Part shown: piece after piece, positions 41,474 through 48,891 of the stretch | Numbering within the stretch: position 1 is the stretch's first letter | How the letters are laid out: each line of letters starts with the position of its first letter | Assembly (NCBI GenBank): GCA_018814305.1 | Contig: JAHJAA010000083.1 | Coordinates: 1-48,891, forward strand | Length of the DNA: 48,891 nucleotides | Source of the DNA: Pseudomonadota bacterium | GTDB lineage: Bacteria > Desulfobacterota > Desulfobulbia > Desulfobulbales > JAGXFP01 | Direction of reading: 5' to 3' | Notes under the pieces: model-generated | What the model was told of the DNA's origin: nothing | Seen by the model: only the letters and a program-made list of their open reading frames with translations | Database searches by the model: none | Position numbers and translations under genes: made by a program

Positions 41474-43375
41474 ATGTCACTGAACCGACAACTGTGGCTG
41501 GCCGTACTGATCATGATGCTGTTTTCTTTTGGCGGGACCTTTACCCTGAGCATGTATTCGGCCAGGCATTACCTGGAACAACAACTCTCAGTGAAAAATC
41601 AGGATAATGTCACCTCCCTGGCCCTCTCCATCTCCCAGTTGGACAAGGATCTCACCAGCCTGGAACTCTTGATTGCAGCCCAGTTCGACAGCGGCCATTA
41701 TCAGTTCATCCGCCTGTTGGACACCTCCGGCAACACCTTGATCGAACGGAAAAATCCTCCGTTGACTCTGAGTGTTCCCGAATGGTTCACAACCTTGGTT
41801 CCGCTCCACATCACCCCCGGAACCGCCCGGATTCAGGATGGCTGGAAACAATTCGGGAGCCTCATACTGGAGAGCAACAGCCGCTTCGGCTATGCTTCCC
41901 TGTGGAAACAGACCATTAATCTGCTGATCTGGTTTATCATCGGCATGGTGGTCTGCGGACTGGCCGGGACCCTCATCCTGAAAGCCATCCTGCACCCCCT
42001 GGAGGAAGTGATAGGTCAGGCGGAAGCCATTGGCGAACGAAGGTTCATCTCCGTGCCCGAACCGGCCACCCTTGACTTTCAACGGGTGGTCCGGGCCATG
42101 AACAAACTCACCGATCGGGTCAAACTGATGCTGGAAGAAGAAGCGGCCCGCCTGGAAAAGCTCCGGATTGAGGCCCATTTCGATCCCATGACCGGGATGA
42201 TCGGCCGCCAACATTTCCTCAACTCCTTCGAGTCCCTCCTGGAACAGGCCGACAGTTCTTCAGGATCGCTGATCATCGGCCGAATTGCTGGAATGGAAAC
42301 AATGAACCGTGCCCTGGGTCGAGAAATGGTCGATCAGATGTTGATCAGGGTTGGCACCCGGCTTATGGAGCTCACCGAAGATCATCCAAACTGGTTGGTG
42401 GGTCGGATCGGCGGGGCCGATTTCGGATTATTGACCCCCGGTGCCAAGGAGACCATGGAGATTGCTCAAATGATGTCTGCCCAACTCCATCTGGCGGTGG
42501 ATGGAGCCAATCTCGAAGGAGAACAGTTAATCCCGGTTGGCGGCACTCAGTTCCAGTCGGGGGAAAATCTTTCGACGATCCTTTCCCGGGCGGACGGCGC
42601 CCTGATCAACGCAGAACAGGAAGAAGGAACGGCTGTACGAGTCACCTCCCCAGGCTCGGAAACATCCAGCCCAACCAACCTGGTTGCCTGGCGGGTGGCT
42701 TTAACCATCGCCCTGGACAACAATGAAATCTCCCTGGCTGAGTTTCCAGTCCGGGACCGGAATGGAGGATTACTCCACCACGAAGTGCCAGTCCGCCTCC
42801 GCCTGGATGAAATCTGGCAACCGGCTGGGGTTTTCATCCCCTGGGCCGCCCGGCTCGGACTCCTGCCTCGGCTGGATGCATACGTCATCGACGCAGCTCT
42901 TGTGGCCTTACGGGAGCGAAAGACCGATATCGGTGTCCATGTTTCCGCAGAAGCACTCCGGGATACCCTTTTTTGTGAGAGCATCATCAACAACCTGCGA
43001 GACGATCAAGAGACCGCCTCCAGACTATGGATCGAAATCCCCGAAGCGGCCGCCTTCCGGCAGCTCAATGAGTTTCGTCATATTTGTAAAGCATTAAAGG
43101 AATTGGGTTGCAAGATCGGACTAGAACATGTCGGCAGCCATTTCTCACGAATCAATGAACTGCACGACCTGGGGCTTGACTTCATCAAGGTGGATGCGGC
43201 CCTGATCCGGGGCGGACTTGAAAATCCGCCCGGTCAGGCCTTTTTGCGGGGCCTCTGTATGATCGGCCACGCCATCGGCCTCCTGGTCATCGCCGAAGGA
43301 GTCCGCCATGAATCGGAATCGATCAAACTGGTCAATCTCGGTTTCGACGGGATGACCGGACCGGGGATCAAATGA
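41474..43375 (+). CDS. lapD: LapD-type c-di-GMP receptor with degenerate GGDEF and EAL domains
   Basis: A 633-residue inner membrane receptor. TM1 (about 7-27) and TM2 (about 147-169) frame the LapD_MoxY_N periplasmic output domain, with the conserved pattern GW...G.L...S..GYASLW around residues 123-144 (Trp124 matching the tryptophan that binds LapG). HAMP (about 170-220), GGDEF-like (about 232-390; active site reads RIGGADFG) and EAL-like (about 405-633; EVPV instead of EALL/EVLL) follow, both lacking catalytic residues, so it binds rather than makes or breaks cyclic di-GMP. AGGAG precedes the ATG. Same strand as LapG, 34 bp after it. Confidence 0.9.
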   Translation: MSLNRQLWLAVLIMMLFSFGGTFTLSMYSARHYLEQQLSVKNQDNVTSLALSISQLDKDLTSLELLIAAQFDSGHYQFIRLLDTSGNTLIERKNPPLTLSVPEWFTTLVPLHITPGTARIQDGWKQFGSLILESNSRFGYASLWKQTINLLIWFIIGMVVCGLAGTLILKAILHPLEEVIGQAEAIGERRFISVPEPATLDFQRVVRAMNKLTDRVKLMLEEEAARLEKLRIEAHFDPMTGMIGRQHFLNSFESLLEQADSSSGSLIIGRIAGMETMNRALGREMVDQMLIRVGTRLMELTEDHPNWLVGRIGGADFGLLTPGAKETMEIAQMMSAQLHLAVDGANLEGEQLIPVGGTQFQSGENLSTILSRADGALINAEQEEGTAVRVTSPGSETSSPTNLVAWRVALTIALDNNEISLAEFPVRDRNGGLLHHEVPVRLRLDEIWQPAGVFIPWAARLGLLPRLDAYVIDAALVALRERKTDIGVHVSAEALRDTLFCESIINNLRDDQETASRLWIEIPEAAAFRQLNEFRHICKALKELGCKIGLEHVGSHFSRINELHDLGLDFIKVDAALIRGGLENPPGQAFLRGLCMIGHAIGLLVIAEGVRHESESIKLVNLGFDGMTGPGIK

Positions 43376-43480
43376 GGGAGTGAGGAGTGAGGGGTGAGGG
43401 GTGAGGGGTGAGGAAAAATACCTTCCAACCGTAAACACCACAACTTTAGGCACTTATAACTTAAGGCACTTTAGGCACTT
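43373..43480. repeat. heptanucleotide tandem repeat and ttaggcactt repeats
   Basis: Starting at the LapD stop codon, about six TGAGGGG-like units run from 43373 to 43413, three of them perfect. A second set of three ttaggcactt / ttaaggcactt units lies at about 43446-43480. Both sit in the gap between convergent genes. The first set could vary in length by slippage but is outside the coding frames except for the stop codon. A lone relative, taggcactttt, occurs near 37744. Confidence 0.7.
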
Positions 43481-43484
43481 TCCG

Positions 43485-43832
43485 TTATATAATATCTTCT
43501 TCCCCAATCAACAGATCCAGGCCTCCCTGCAATTCCGAGCGGATGGTTTGCCGCTCGAGGAGTTTGTGCCGAGCAACCTCGGGGAGATCTGATAAACAGA
43601 TCACCCCCTTGCCGATCAAGAGATCAATCAGATCCTCAAGCACCCTGACCAGATGAAGATCCGTGGCGGAAAGAGCCGCCTTGCCGGTGGTCAGGGTATT
43701 CAAGAGGCCAGTCCGATCCTGATCGCTGGCCAAAAGCCTAGGCTCAAAACCTTCGCCCTGAATCAAAGACACCTCCACAATCTGCCCCAGGTCATCCCGC
43801 CGGACAAAAATTCTTTCGGACTGGTTGGTCAT
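43485..43832 (-). CDS. hypothetical protein linked to the Lap-type adhesin
   Basis: A 115-residue soluble protein. GAGGT lies before the ATG and overlaps the adhesin stop region; the start is only 9 bp after the adhesin stop, so the two are probably translated in sequence. The C-terminal half reads DLHLVRVLEDLIDLLIGKGV and CLSDLPEVARHKLLER, a conserved pattern I recall in small proteins that are often misnamed tryptophan synthase beta-like; no enzyme motif is present. The N-terminus (ERIFVRRDDLGQIVEVS) also fits that group. Function unknown; it may aid adhesin export or retention. Confidence 0.75.
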   Translation of the reverse strand: MTNQSERIFVRRDDLGQIVEVSLIQGEGFEPRLLASDQDRTGLLNTLTTGKAALSATDLHLVRVLEDLIDLLIGKGVICLSDLPEVARHKLLERQTIRSELQGGLDLLIGEEDII

Positions 43833-43841
43833 CTTTCAACC

Positions 43842-46800
43842 TCAATCGGTGATCAGCTTGCCATTGGTGATCATATCCTGAATGATCTGGAGATCGGTGT
43901 TTGATCCAACCAGGTCGATTCCCTGCAGGATGATGGTCTGATCTTCAGCTCCAGCAACATAACCACTCCCGAACCCTCCGGTGCTACTGATGTGAACTAT
44001 TGTATTGCCTGCGGACTGTTCAAAATGAAGATAATCAACAAGATTTCCTAATGCTTGACTTTCGCTCTGGAGCAGATCCCGCAGATCAAGGATATCACCA
44101 CCGTTTTCCGGAGTAGATACATTAAAATCAGTCACAGTATCAACCGCAGGGGTGCCAGGAGTTCCGGGATCAGCCAGATGGTATCGAATGGTATCGACCC
44201 CGAGCCCGCCGGTAATGGTATCATCGCCACCACCACCGATCAAGGTATCCTTGCCCTCACCACCGCTCAAAGTATCGTTACCAAGACCACCGTCGAGATA
44301 ATCACTACCGGCACCGCCATCAAGGGAATCGTCCCCACCATGACCAAGCAGGGCATCCATGCCGCCGGCAGCGATCAGGGTATCACCGGAACTGCCACCC
44401 ACCAGTATTTCATCATCGGCGCTACCGGTGATGGTGCTACCGGACACTCCGTGCACCTCAACCGTAGCAGTATCCGTAGTACCGGAAGAATCGATCGTAT
44501 AGTTGAATTGACCGATTACTCCAGGAGAAACGGCCCCGGTCGGATTATAATCGACCGGATCGGTCCCGCTGGTCGTTCCTCCGATAACATTCCCGGTCGA
44601 GATTACAACGGCTCCACTACCGGTGGCATCGTTATGCATCAAGGCCGCAGCATCGATTGAAATATCACTGCTGTCAAGAATATTGGTGATGACCACATCT
44701 CGATTGGCATCAAGATTCGCCACATAATCGAGATGAAAGGTCATGTTGACGCTATGGGTATCCCCGTCATTATCAATACCGGTAACCAAGAAGGTCTCCT
44801 GCTCGCCCTGGATGGTGGCATTCACATCGACGTAATAGCTGTAGGCTCCGGTAACGAAATTGATGTCAAGGTAGGCACCCTTCGGAGTGTCGATCGTAAT
44901 CTGGGAGGGATCTCCAGCCAGGGGATCGTAACTGTATACCGTCCCGTTGATCTCGACGCTCTGGATATAACCGCCATCGGCACCGATCGCGAGGCCCGAT
45001 TCTCCGCTGCCGGTCAGAACCGAGACGTTACCGACCACAATTCCCCCGTCAACCGTGCTCAGCAGGGTATTCACCAGCTGGGTGGCATCGGTGACTTTGA
45101 TGGCGTAATCTTCGTTACCATCGAGGTTCGTATCGACATTAGGGAAGGCGACAGGCAGGAGGGAGGTGAGACTTACTTCTCCGATGCCGATACCGAAGGA
45201 GATGTCACCATTGGCACCAACAAAACTTTCCCAGTTGGTCTGCACTGTGCCCGTTGCTTCATATCCGGCTGTGGGTTCCCCATCTGAAATGAAGTAAAAA
45301 ATAGTTTTATCGGCACCGGCCGGAGGATTAAAATCGGTCATAACAGCGTTCAATGCAGTACTGTAATAAGTATTACCATTAGGGTTGACTCCATTGATGT
45401 AGTCGATGGCGCTATATTTATCATCCACAAACCAGGCACTTTCGTTGACCGTATTCGAGAAATCGACGATCTGAACATTAACGTTGCCAAGGCCGTCGTA
45501 TTTTTCAATCAACTGTTCGAGGGCATCCTTGGCAATATCCATCCGCACAGTCGTCGGATCAAAACCCGCTTGCCCTGAGCGCAATCCATTGGCATCCCAG
45601 CCCATACTCCCGGACCGATCCAAGATAATAACCAGATTGTAGGTAGCCGCACCTGAGGCCGCCTCCAGGGTATGTTCCACATCACTGCCGAACGGAGCAT
45701 CATCAACGATATTGATCGAAAGGTCGGCACTGCCGGTTCTCCCGCTCGAATCCTGGACCGTATAGGTAACGGTATCGACATCGTCGACCCCATCAGTCGA
45801 CGGGGAAGTCAGGGTATAGGTATAATCCCCCATCCGATGTCCACCGCCGTCCTGGGCATAGACGGTCAGGGTCCCGTGGGCGGTATTGACCGTAATCACC
45901 CCGCCGGTGGCCGTCTGTCCGTCCACATTCGTGATACTTGCCCCAGCCCCGATCCCGAGATCGTTGTCAATCAGATTGCCACTTGTAGTAATTGAGGCAA
46001 CCCCGGCTTCGGTACCAGCGGGCAAACCTGCCTCGTCCACATTGGCCACATCATCGGTTGCAGCAAGGGTCGTATCATGGCTGATCGTCAGATCGGCAGC
46101 CGAGGTATCACCATCCGCATCCGATAAAGTATAGGTAAAAACATCATCCGCCGGCGGAGCAACTACTTGCTCGTAGGTAAGACCCCAGATATTGTACTCA
46201 TCATTGTTATCAGACCCGGTAAAGACCAGATACTGAAAATTACTACCAGGATTAATATTAACCACCAGCTCTGAGTTATTGCCTCCGGAGACATAAAGAA
46301 AAGTCCCTGTCCCAACCTGGTCGCCACTAGCATCATATGCTCTCCAGGTACCGCCATCGTCCGTATCAATGTCTCGTAAAATGACCTGAGCACTTACAGC
46401 TAACTCACCTAAATCTATGGCGATCGCTTCGCTATTGCCGCTCCGCCTATCAAGTTCGTTCCCGTCTCCTCCGCCGGCGAGGTATAGGCCATTTCCATTC
46501 CGATATGCAACAGTCACATCCGCCCCAGAAAGATCCAATTTGCCACCACCGACAAAACTAGTACCGGCATCAAACCCGTACAAAGTCGAATTCCAAGTCC
46601 CCAGATTACCACTGCCATCTGAAACCATCGGCGCGGCAGCAGTAGAGGTGTAGGTATAATTACCGCTCTGATCGATCACCAGCGTGCCGCTGGCAGCAGT
46701 AATTGTCCAGGCCCCACCACTGAGACTGGCAGTGGTATAGGTTGTGCCGCTGTATGCCACCTGCGAAATCACGGTGGTATCGGCCCCAATGGTGTCGCTG

Positions 46801-48891
46801 CCACTGCCCGTTCCGCCAACCCCGGTTATAACATTCCCCATAACCGTACCGCCATAACCAAGACTGTCAGTATCATCAACCGCCACCGGGGCGGTATCGA
46901 ACACTTCGACATTAAAATTGCCCGAATTGGAAGCGGTGTCACTGTTTGCTGACTCAGTTGCGATGGCGCTAAAGGTCAGACTGTATGTGGTTGACGTTCC
47001 ACCGGAACTACCCATGAATTGCAGGTTGGCCAAATTCCAACCAGTCAGGTCCAAGGTGTTTGATCCAGAACTTGCAGTGAAAGAGTTCGTCCCGTCGGTC
47101 ACCGAGGCCCCGTCCGGAATATTATCCAGGGTCAAAGAGCCAAGTGTTTCGGAGCCATCGACATCAACCAGAGAAGCGGAGATGGGTGCCAGACTGATCC
47201 AGGTACCTTCATTACCGGAGACATCGGTGGCCGTTGTCAAAGGCGTGTCCGCCACCGGAGTAACCGTAATATCAAGGGTACTGCTTAATCCGGTATTGGT
47301 GGTATAGGTCACCTGCGGCACATCCCCGCTCCAGTTGGCATCAGGGGTAAAGGTATAGGATCCGTCCGTATTCAAGGTGAATGAACCCTCGGTAAACGTG
47401 GCCGTATCTCCACCATTGTATGTTGTGGCGTTGACGGTGAAGGTGGCAACGGTTAAGGTATCATCCACGTCAATATCGTTGGTAAGGACATTACCCGAGG
47501 CAACATTATCCTCATCAACGGTCTGACTATCAACGGAAAGCACGGAGACATCATCAGTACCGGTAATCGTTACCGTAATCGCCTGCGCCGTGCCGTCTGT
47601 GGCCGTGTATGTGATCGTATCGGTTACCGTATCACCTGCATCAAGATCCTGAACCGCACTCTCGTCAAGGGTATACGTCCAGTTCCCGCTCGAAAGGACG
47701 AATGAACCGTACCCGTTATCACCAACCGTACTGCCTACGTCATTGAATGCCGGACTATCGTCGGCATCCACATCGCTGATACTCAATGTGCCAGTTGCTG
47801 TTACCGCTGCGTCGCCAATGTTGCCTTCATCCACTGCTCCGGTGAAGGTGCCAGCCACCACTGGGGTATCGTTGGTTCCGGTGATCGTTATCGTGATCGC
47901 CTGCACCGTGCCATCTGTGGCCGTATACGTGATCGTATCAGTTACCGTATCACCTGCATCAAGATCCTGAACCGCACTCTGATCAAGGGTATATGTCCAG
48001 TTCCCGCCCGAGAGGACGAATGAACCGTAACCGTTATCACCGACCGTACTGCCTACATCGCTAAACGCCGGACTATCGCTTGTATCAACATCGGAAATAC
48101 TCATCGTTCCGCTGGTCATTACTGCAGCATCACCAATATTGCCTTCCGATACTGCTCCGCTGAAAGTGCCGGAAACGACTGCAATATCGTTGGTCCCGGT
48201 TATTGTGACAGTAATCGTCTGGGTGGTAGCACCGTCACTTGAATCAACGGTAAAGGTCTCTACCTTCGTTTCACCAGCACCGAGGTACTGAACATCAGCG
48301 TTCGCGACGGTGTAAGTCCAAACGCCCGCGGAAGTAATACTTAAACCACCAAGGGCGCCACCGGCGGTTGTATCAACCACACTCGCTGTATCGAAAGCCG
48401 CTTCACCAGTATCAGAATCAGTGATGGTAAGAGTACCACTATCCGTTAAGTTAGGTGCAGTGGCATCTTCAGTTACTGCTCCGGTGGCATCGCCCGCAAC
48501 GACTGCGATATCATTCGTACCAGTGATCGTTACAGTCACCGTCTGGGTGGTAGCGCCGTCTGCGGAATCTACGGTAAAGGTCTCTACTTTGGTCTCGCCG
48601 TCCTTCAGGTACTGAACATCGGTGTTGGCTACCGTATAGGTCCAGACGCCGGCTGAAGTAATACTTAAGCTGCCAAGGGCGCCACCCGCAGTTGTATCAA
48701 CCACACTTGCCGTATCAAAGCCTGCTTCGCCGGTATCGGCGTCGGTGATGGTGAGCGTACCCGTATCCGTTAAGTTCGGGGCAGTTGCATCTTCAGTAAC
48801 TGCACCAGTTGCATCGCCGGCAACAACTGCAATATCGTTCGTGCCAGTGATCGTCACCGTAACCGTCTGGGTGGTGACACCGTCGCTTGAA
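43842..48891 (-). CDS. giant LapA/RTX-type repeat adhesin, N-terminus beyond window
   Basis: At least 1680 residues, open through the right edge, so partial. From the window edge inward: four VCBS-type repeats of 106-108 residues ([11 protein letters not shown]..., [20 protein letters not shown]), a cadherin-like segment ([16 protein letters not shown]), further beta domains, a VWA domain (about residues 1065-1275 of the visible part) with an intact MIDAS LDRSGSM, another beta domain, and a C-terminal RTX block ([20 protein letters not shown]) followed by a type I secretion signal region. This is the plan of LapA-like adhesins exported by an ABC type I system and anchored until LapG cuts them. 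The retention module, TAAG-type cleavage site and transporter genes must lie outside the window. Confidence 0.92.
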   Translation of the reverse strand, partial: SSDGVTTQTVTVTITGTNDIAVVAGDATGAVTEDATAPNLTDTGTLTITDADTGEAGFDTASVVDTTAGGALGSLSITSAGVWTYTVANTDVQYLKDGETKVETFTVDSADGATTQTVTVTITGTNDIAVVAGDATGAVTEDATAPNLTDSGTLTITDSDTGEAAFDTASVVDTTAGGALGGLSITSAGVWTYTVANADVQYLGAGETKVETFTVDSSDGATTQTITVTITGTNDIAVVSGTFSGAVSEGNIGDAAVMTSGTMSISDVDTSDSPAFSDVGSTVGDNGYGSFVLSGGNWTYTLDQSAVQDLDAGDTVTDTITYTATDGTVQAITITITGTNDTPVVAGTFTGAVDEGNIGDAAVTATGTLSISDVDADDSPAFNDVGSTVGDNGYGSFVLSSGNWTYTLDESAVQDLDAGDTVTDTITYTATDGTAQAITVTITGTDDVSVLSVDSQTVDEDNVASGNVLTNDIDVDDTLTVATFTVNATTYNGGDTATFTEGSFTLNTDGSYTFTPDANWSGDVPQVTYTTNTGLSSTLDITVTPVADTPLTTATDVSGNEGTWISLAPISASLVDVDGSETLGSLTLDNIPDGASVTDGTNSFTASSGSNTLDLTGWNLANLQFMGSSGGTSTTYSLTFSAIATESANSDTASNSGNFNVEVFDTAPVAVDDTDSLGYGGTVMGNVITGVGGTGSGSDTIGADTTVISQVAYSGTTYTTASLSGGAWTITAASGTLVIDQSGNYTYTSTAAAPMVSDGSGNLGTWNSTLYGFDAGTSFVGGGKLDLSGADVTVAYRNGNGLYLAGGGDGNELDRRSGNSEAIAIDLGELAVSAQVILRDIDTDDGGTWRAYDASGDQVGTGTFLYVSGGNNSELVVNINPGSNFQYLVFTGSDNNDEYNIWGLTYEQVVAPPADDVFTYTLSDADGDTSAADLTISHDTTLAATDDVANVDEAGLPAGTEAGVASITTSGNLIDNDLGIGAGASITNVDGQTATGGVITVNTAHGTLTVYAQDGGGHRMGDYTYTLTSPSTDGVDDVDTVTYTVQDSSGRTGSADLSINIVDDAPFGSDVEHTLEAASGAATYNLVIILDRSGSMGWDANGLRSGQAGFDPTTVRMDIAKDALEQLIEKYDGLGNVNVQIVDFSNTVNESAWFVDDKYSAIDYINGVNPNGNTYYSTALNAVMTDFNPPAGADKTIFYFISDGEPTAGYEATGTVQTNWESFVGANGDISFGIGIGEVSLTSLLPVAFPNVDTNLDGNEDYAIKVTDATQLVNTLLSTVDGGIVVGNVSVLTGSGESGLAIGADGGYIQSVEINGTVYSYDPLAGDPSQITIDTPKGAYLDINFVTGAYSYYVDVNATIQGEQETFLVTGIDNDGDTHSVNMTFHLDYVANLDANRDVVITNILDSSDISIDAAALMHNDATGSGAVVISTGNVIGGTTSGTDPVDYNPTGAVSPGVIGQFNYTIDSSGTTDTATVEVHGVSGSTITGSADDEILVGGSSGDTLIAAGGMDALLGHGGDDSLDGGAGSDYLDGGLGNDTLSGGEGKDTLIGGGGDDTITGGLGVDTIRYHLADPGTPGTPAVDTVTDFNVSTPENGGDILDLRDLLQSESQALGNLVDYLHFEQSAGNTIVHISSTGGFGSGYVAGAEDQTIILQGIDLVGSNTDLQIIQDMITNGKLITD
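47562..48845 (-). repeat. four tandem VCBS-coding repeats, two sizes
   Basis: Counting from the codon for the Gly of GTND/GTDD, boundaries fall at 48845, 48521, 48197, 47879 and 47561, giving two units of 324 bp followed by two of 318 bp. Units of the same size are close in DNA sequence, including a shared block accgtatcacctgcatcaag in both 318-bp copies; the two sizes differ clearly. More copies probably continue past the window. Such arrays can change copy number by recombination and complicate assembly. Confidence 0.85.

Noticed and set aside
43485-43832. Tryptophan synthase beta-like label for the 115-residue protein
   Set aside because: Too short and lacks the PLP lysine region and any synthase motif; the label is a propagated misnomer.

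Overview
The window looks like a chromosomal segment of a Gram-negative deltaproteobacterium in the broad sense (Desulfobacterota). This is inferred from gene content: a fused SpmA-SpmB membrane protein, a KamA-type radical SAM protein, PAS-rich hybrid kinases, a Lap-type adhesin module and a Zn/Mn ABC transporter. No rRNA or marker gene fixes the taxonomy, and no tRNA or CRISPR array was seen.

Region 1 (1-14.2 kb) is an accessory defence island, almost all on the minus strand. Eight genes from 11037 down to 368 are packed with overlaps or gaps of at most 20 bp: an Abi_2/HEPN protein, type I restriction subunit HsdR, an AAA ATPase with an OLD/TOPRIM-like tail, HsdM, HsdS, and then three genes that fit an ABC-three-component (ABC-3C) conflict system. 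Upstream of them lie two decayed gene fragments (Mrr N-terminus, RecG-type C-terminus), a small unknown gene, an AlbA_2/HATPase protein and an excisionase-like HTH gene. Imperfect or perfect short repeats mark both edges (67-330 and 14081-14215).

Region 2 (14.4-28.7 kb) is signalling and surface: a GAF-GGDEF diguanylate cyclase followed by a hybrid histidine kinase with a solute-binding sensor domain; a promoter plus terminator pair with no gene between them (candidate sRNA); a secreted FKBP prolyl isomerase; a flagellin whose variable domain is about 55 hexapeptide repeats; a long KamA-family protein; a YihY/BrkB membrane protein; and a second GGDEF protein with a seven-cysteine insert.

Region 3 (28.2-43 kb): a CpxRA-like two-component pair with a divergent unknown gene and an array of GTWAA boxes between them; a calcium-binding-type protein; a YkgJ-like cysteine-cluster protein; an MFS transporter; SpmAB; a kinase-like protein next to a universal stress protein; and a ZnuBCA-type metal transporter.

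Region 4 (40.7-48.9 kb) is a biofilm adhesion module: LapG-type periplasmic protease and LapD-type c-di-GMP receptor on the plus strand, facing a giant repeat adhesin (VCBS repeats, VWA domain, RTX C-terminus; its N-terminus lies beyond the window) with a small translationally close partner gene. Two active-looking cyclases, a degenerate c-di-GMP receptor, a flagellin and an adhesin in one window suggest a local theme of motile-to-attached switching.

The best candidates for something new are the eight-gene compound defence operon, the hexapeptide-repeat flagellin, the candidate sRNA, and the Cpx-box array controlling an unknown gene.
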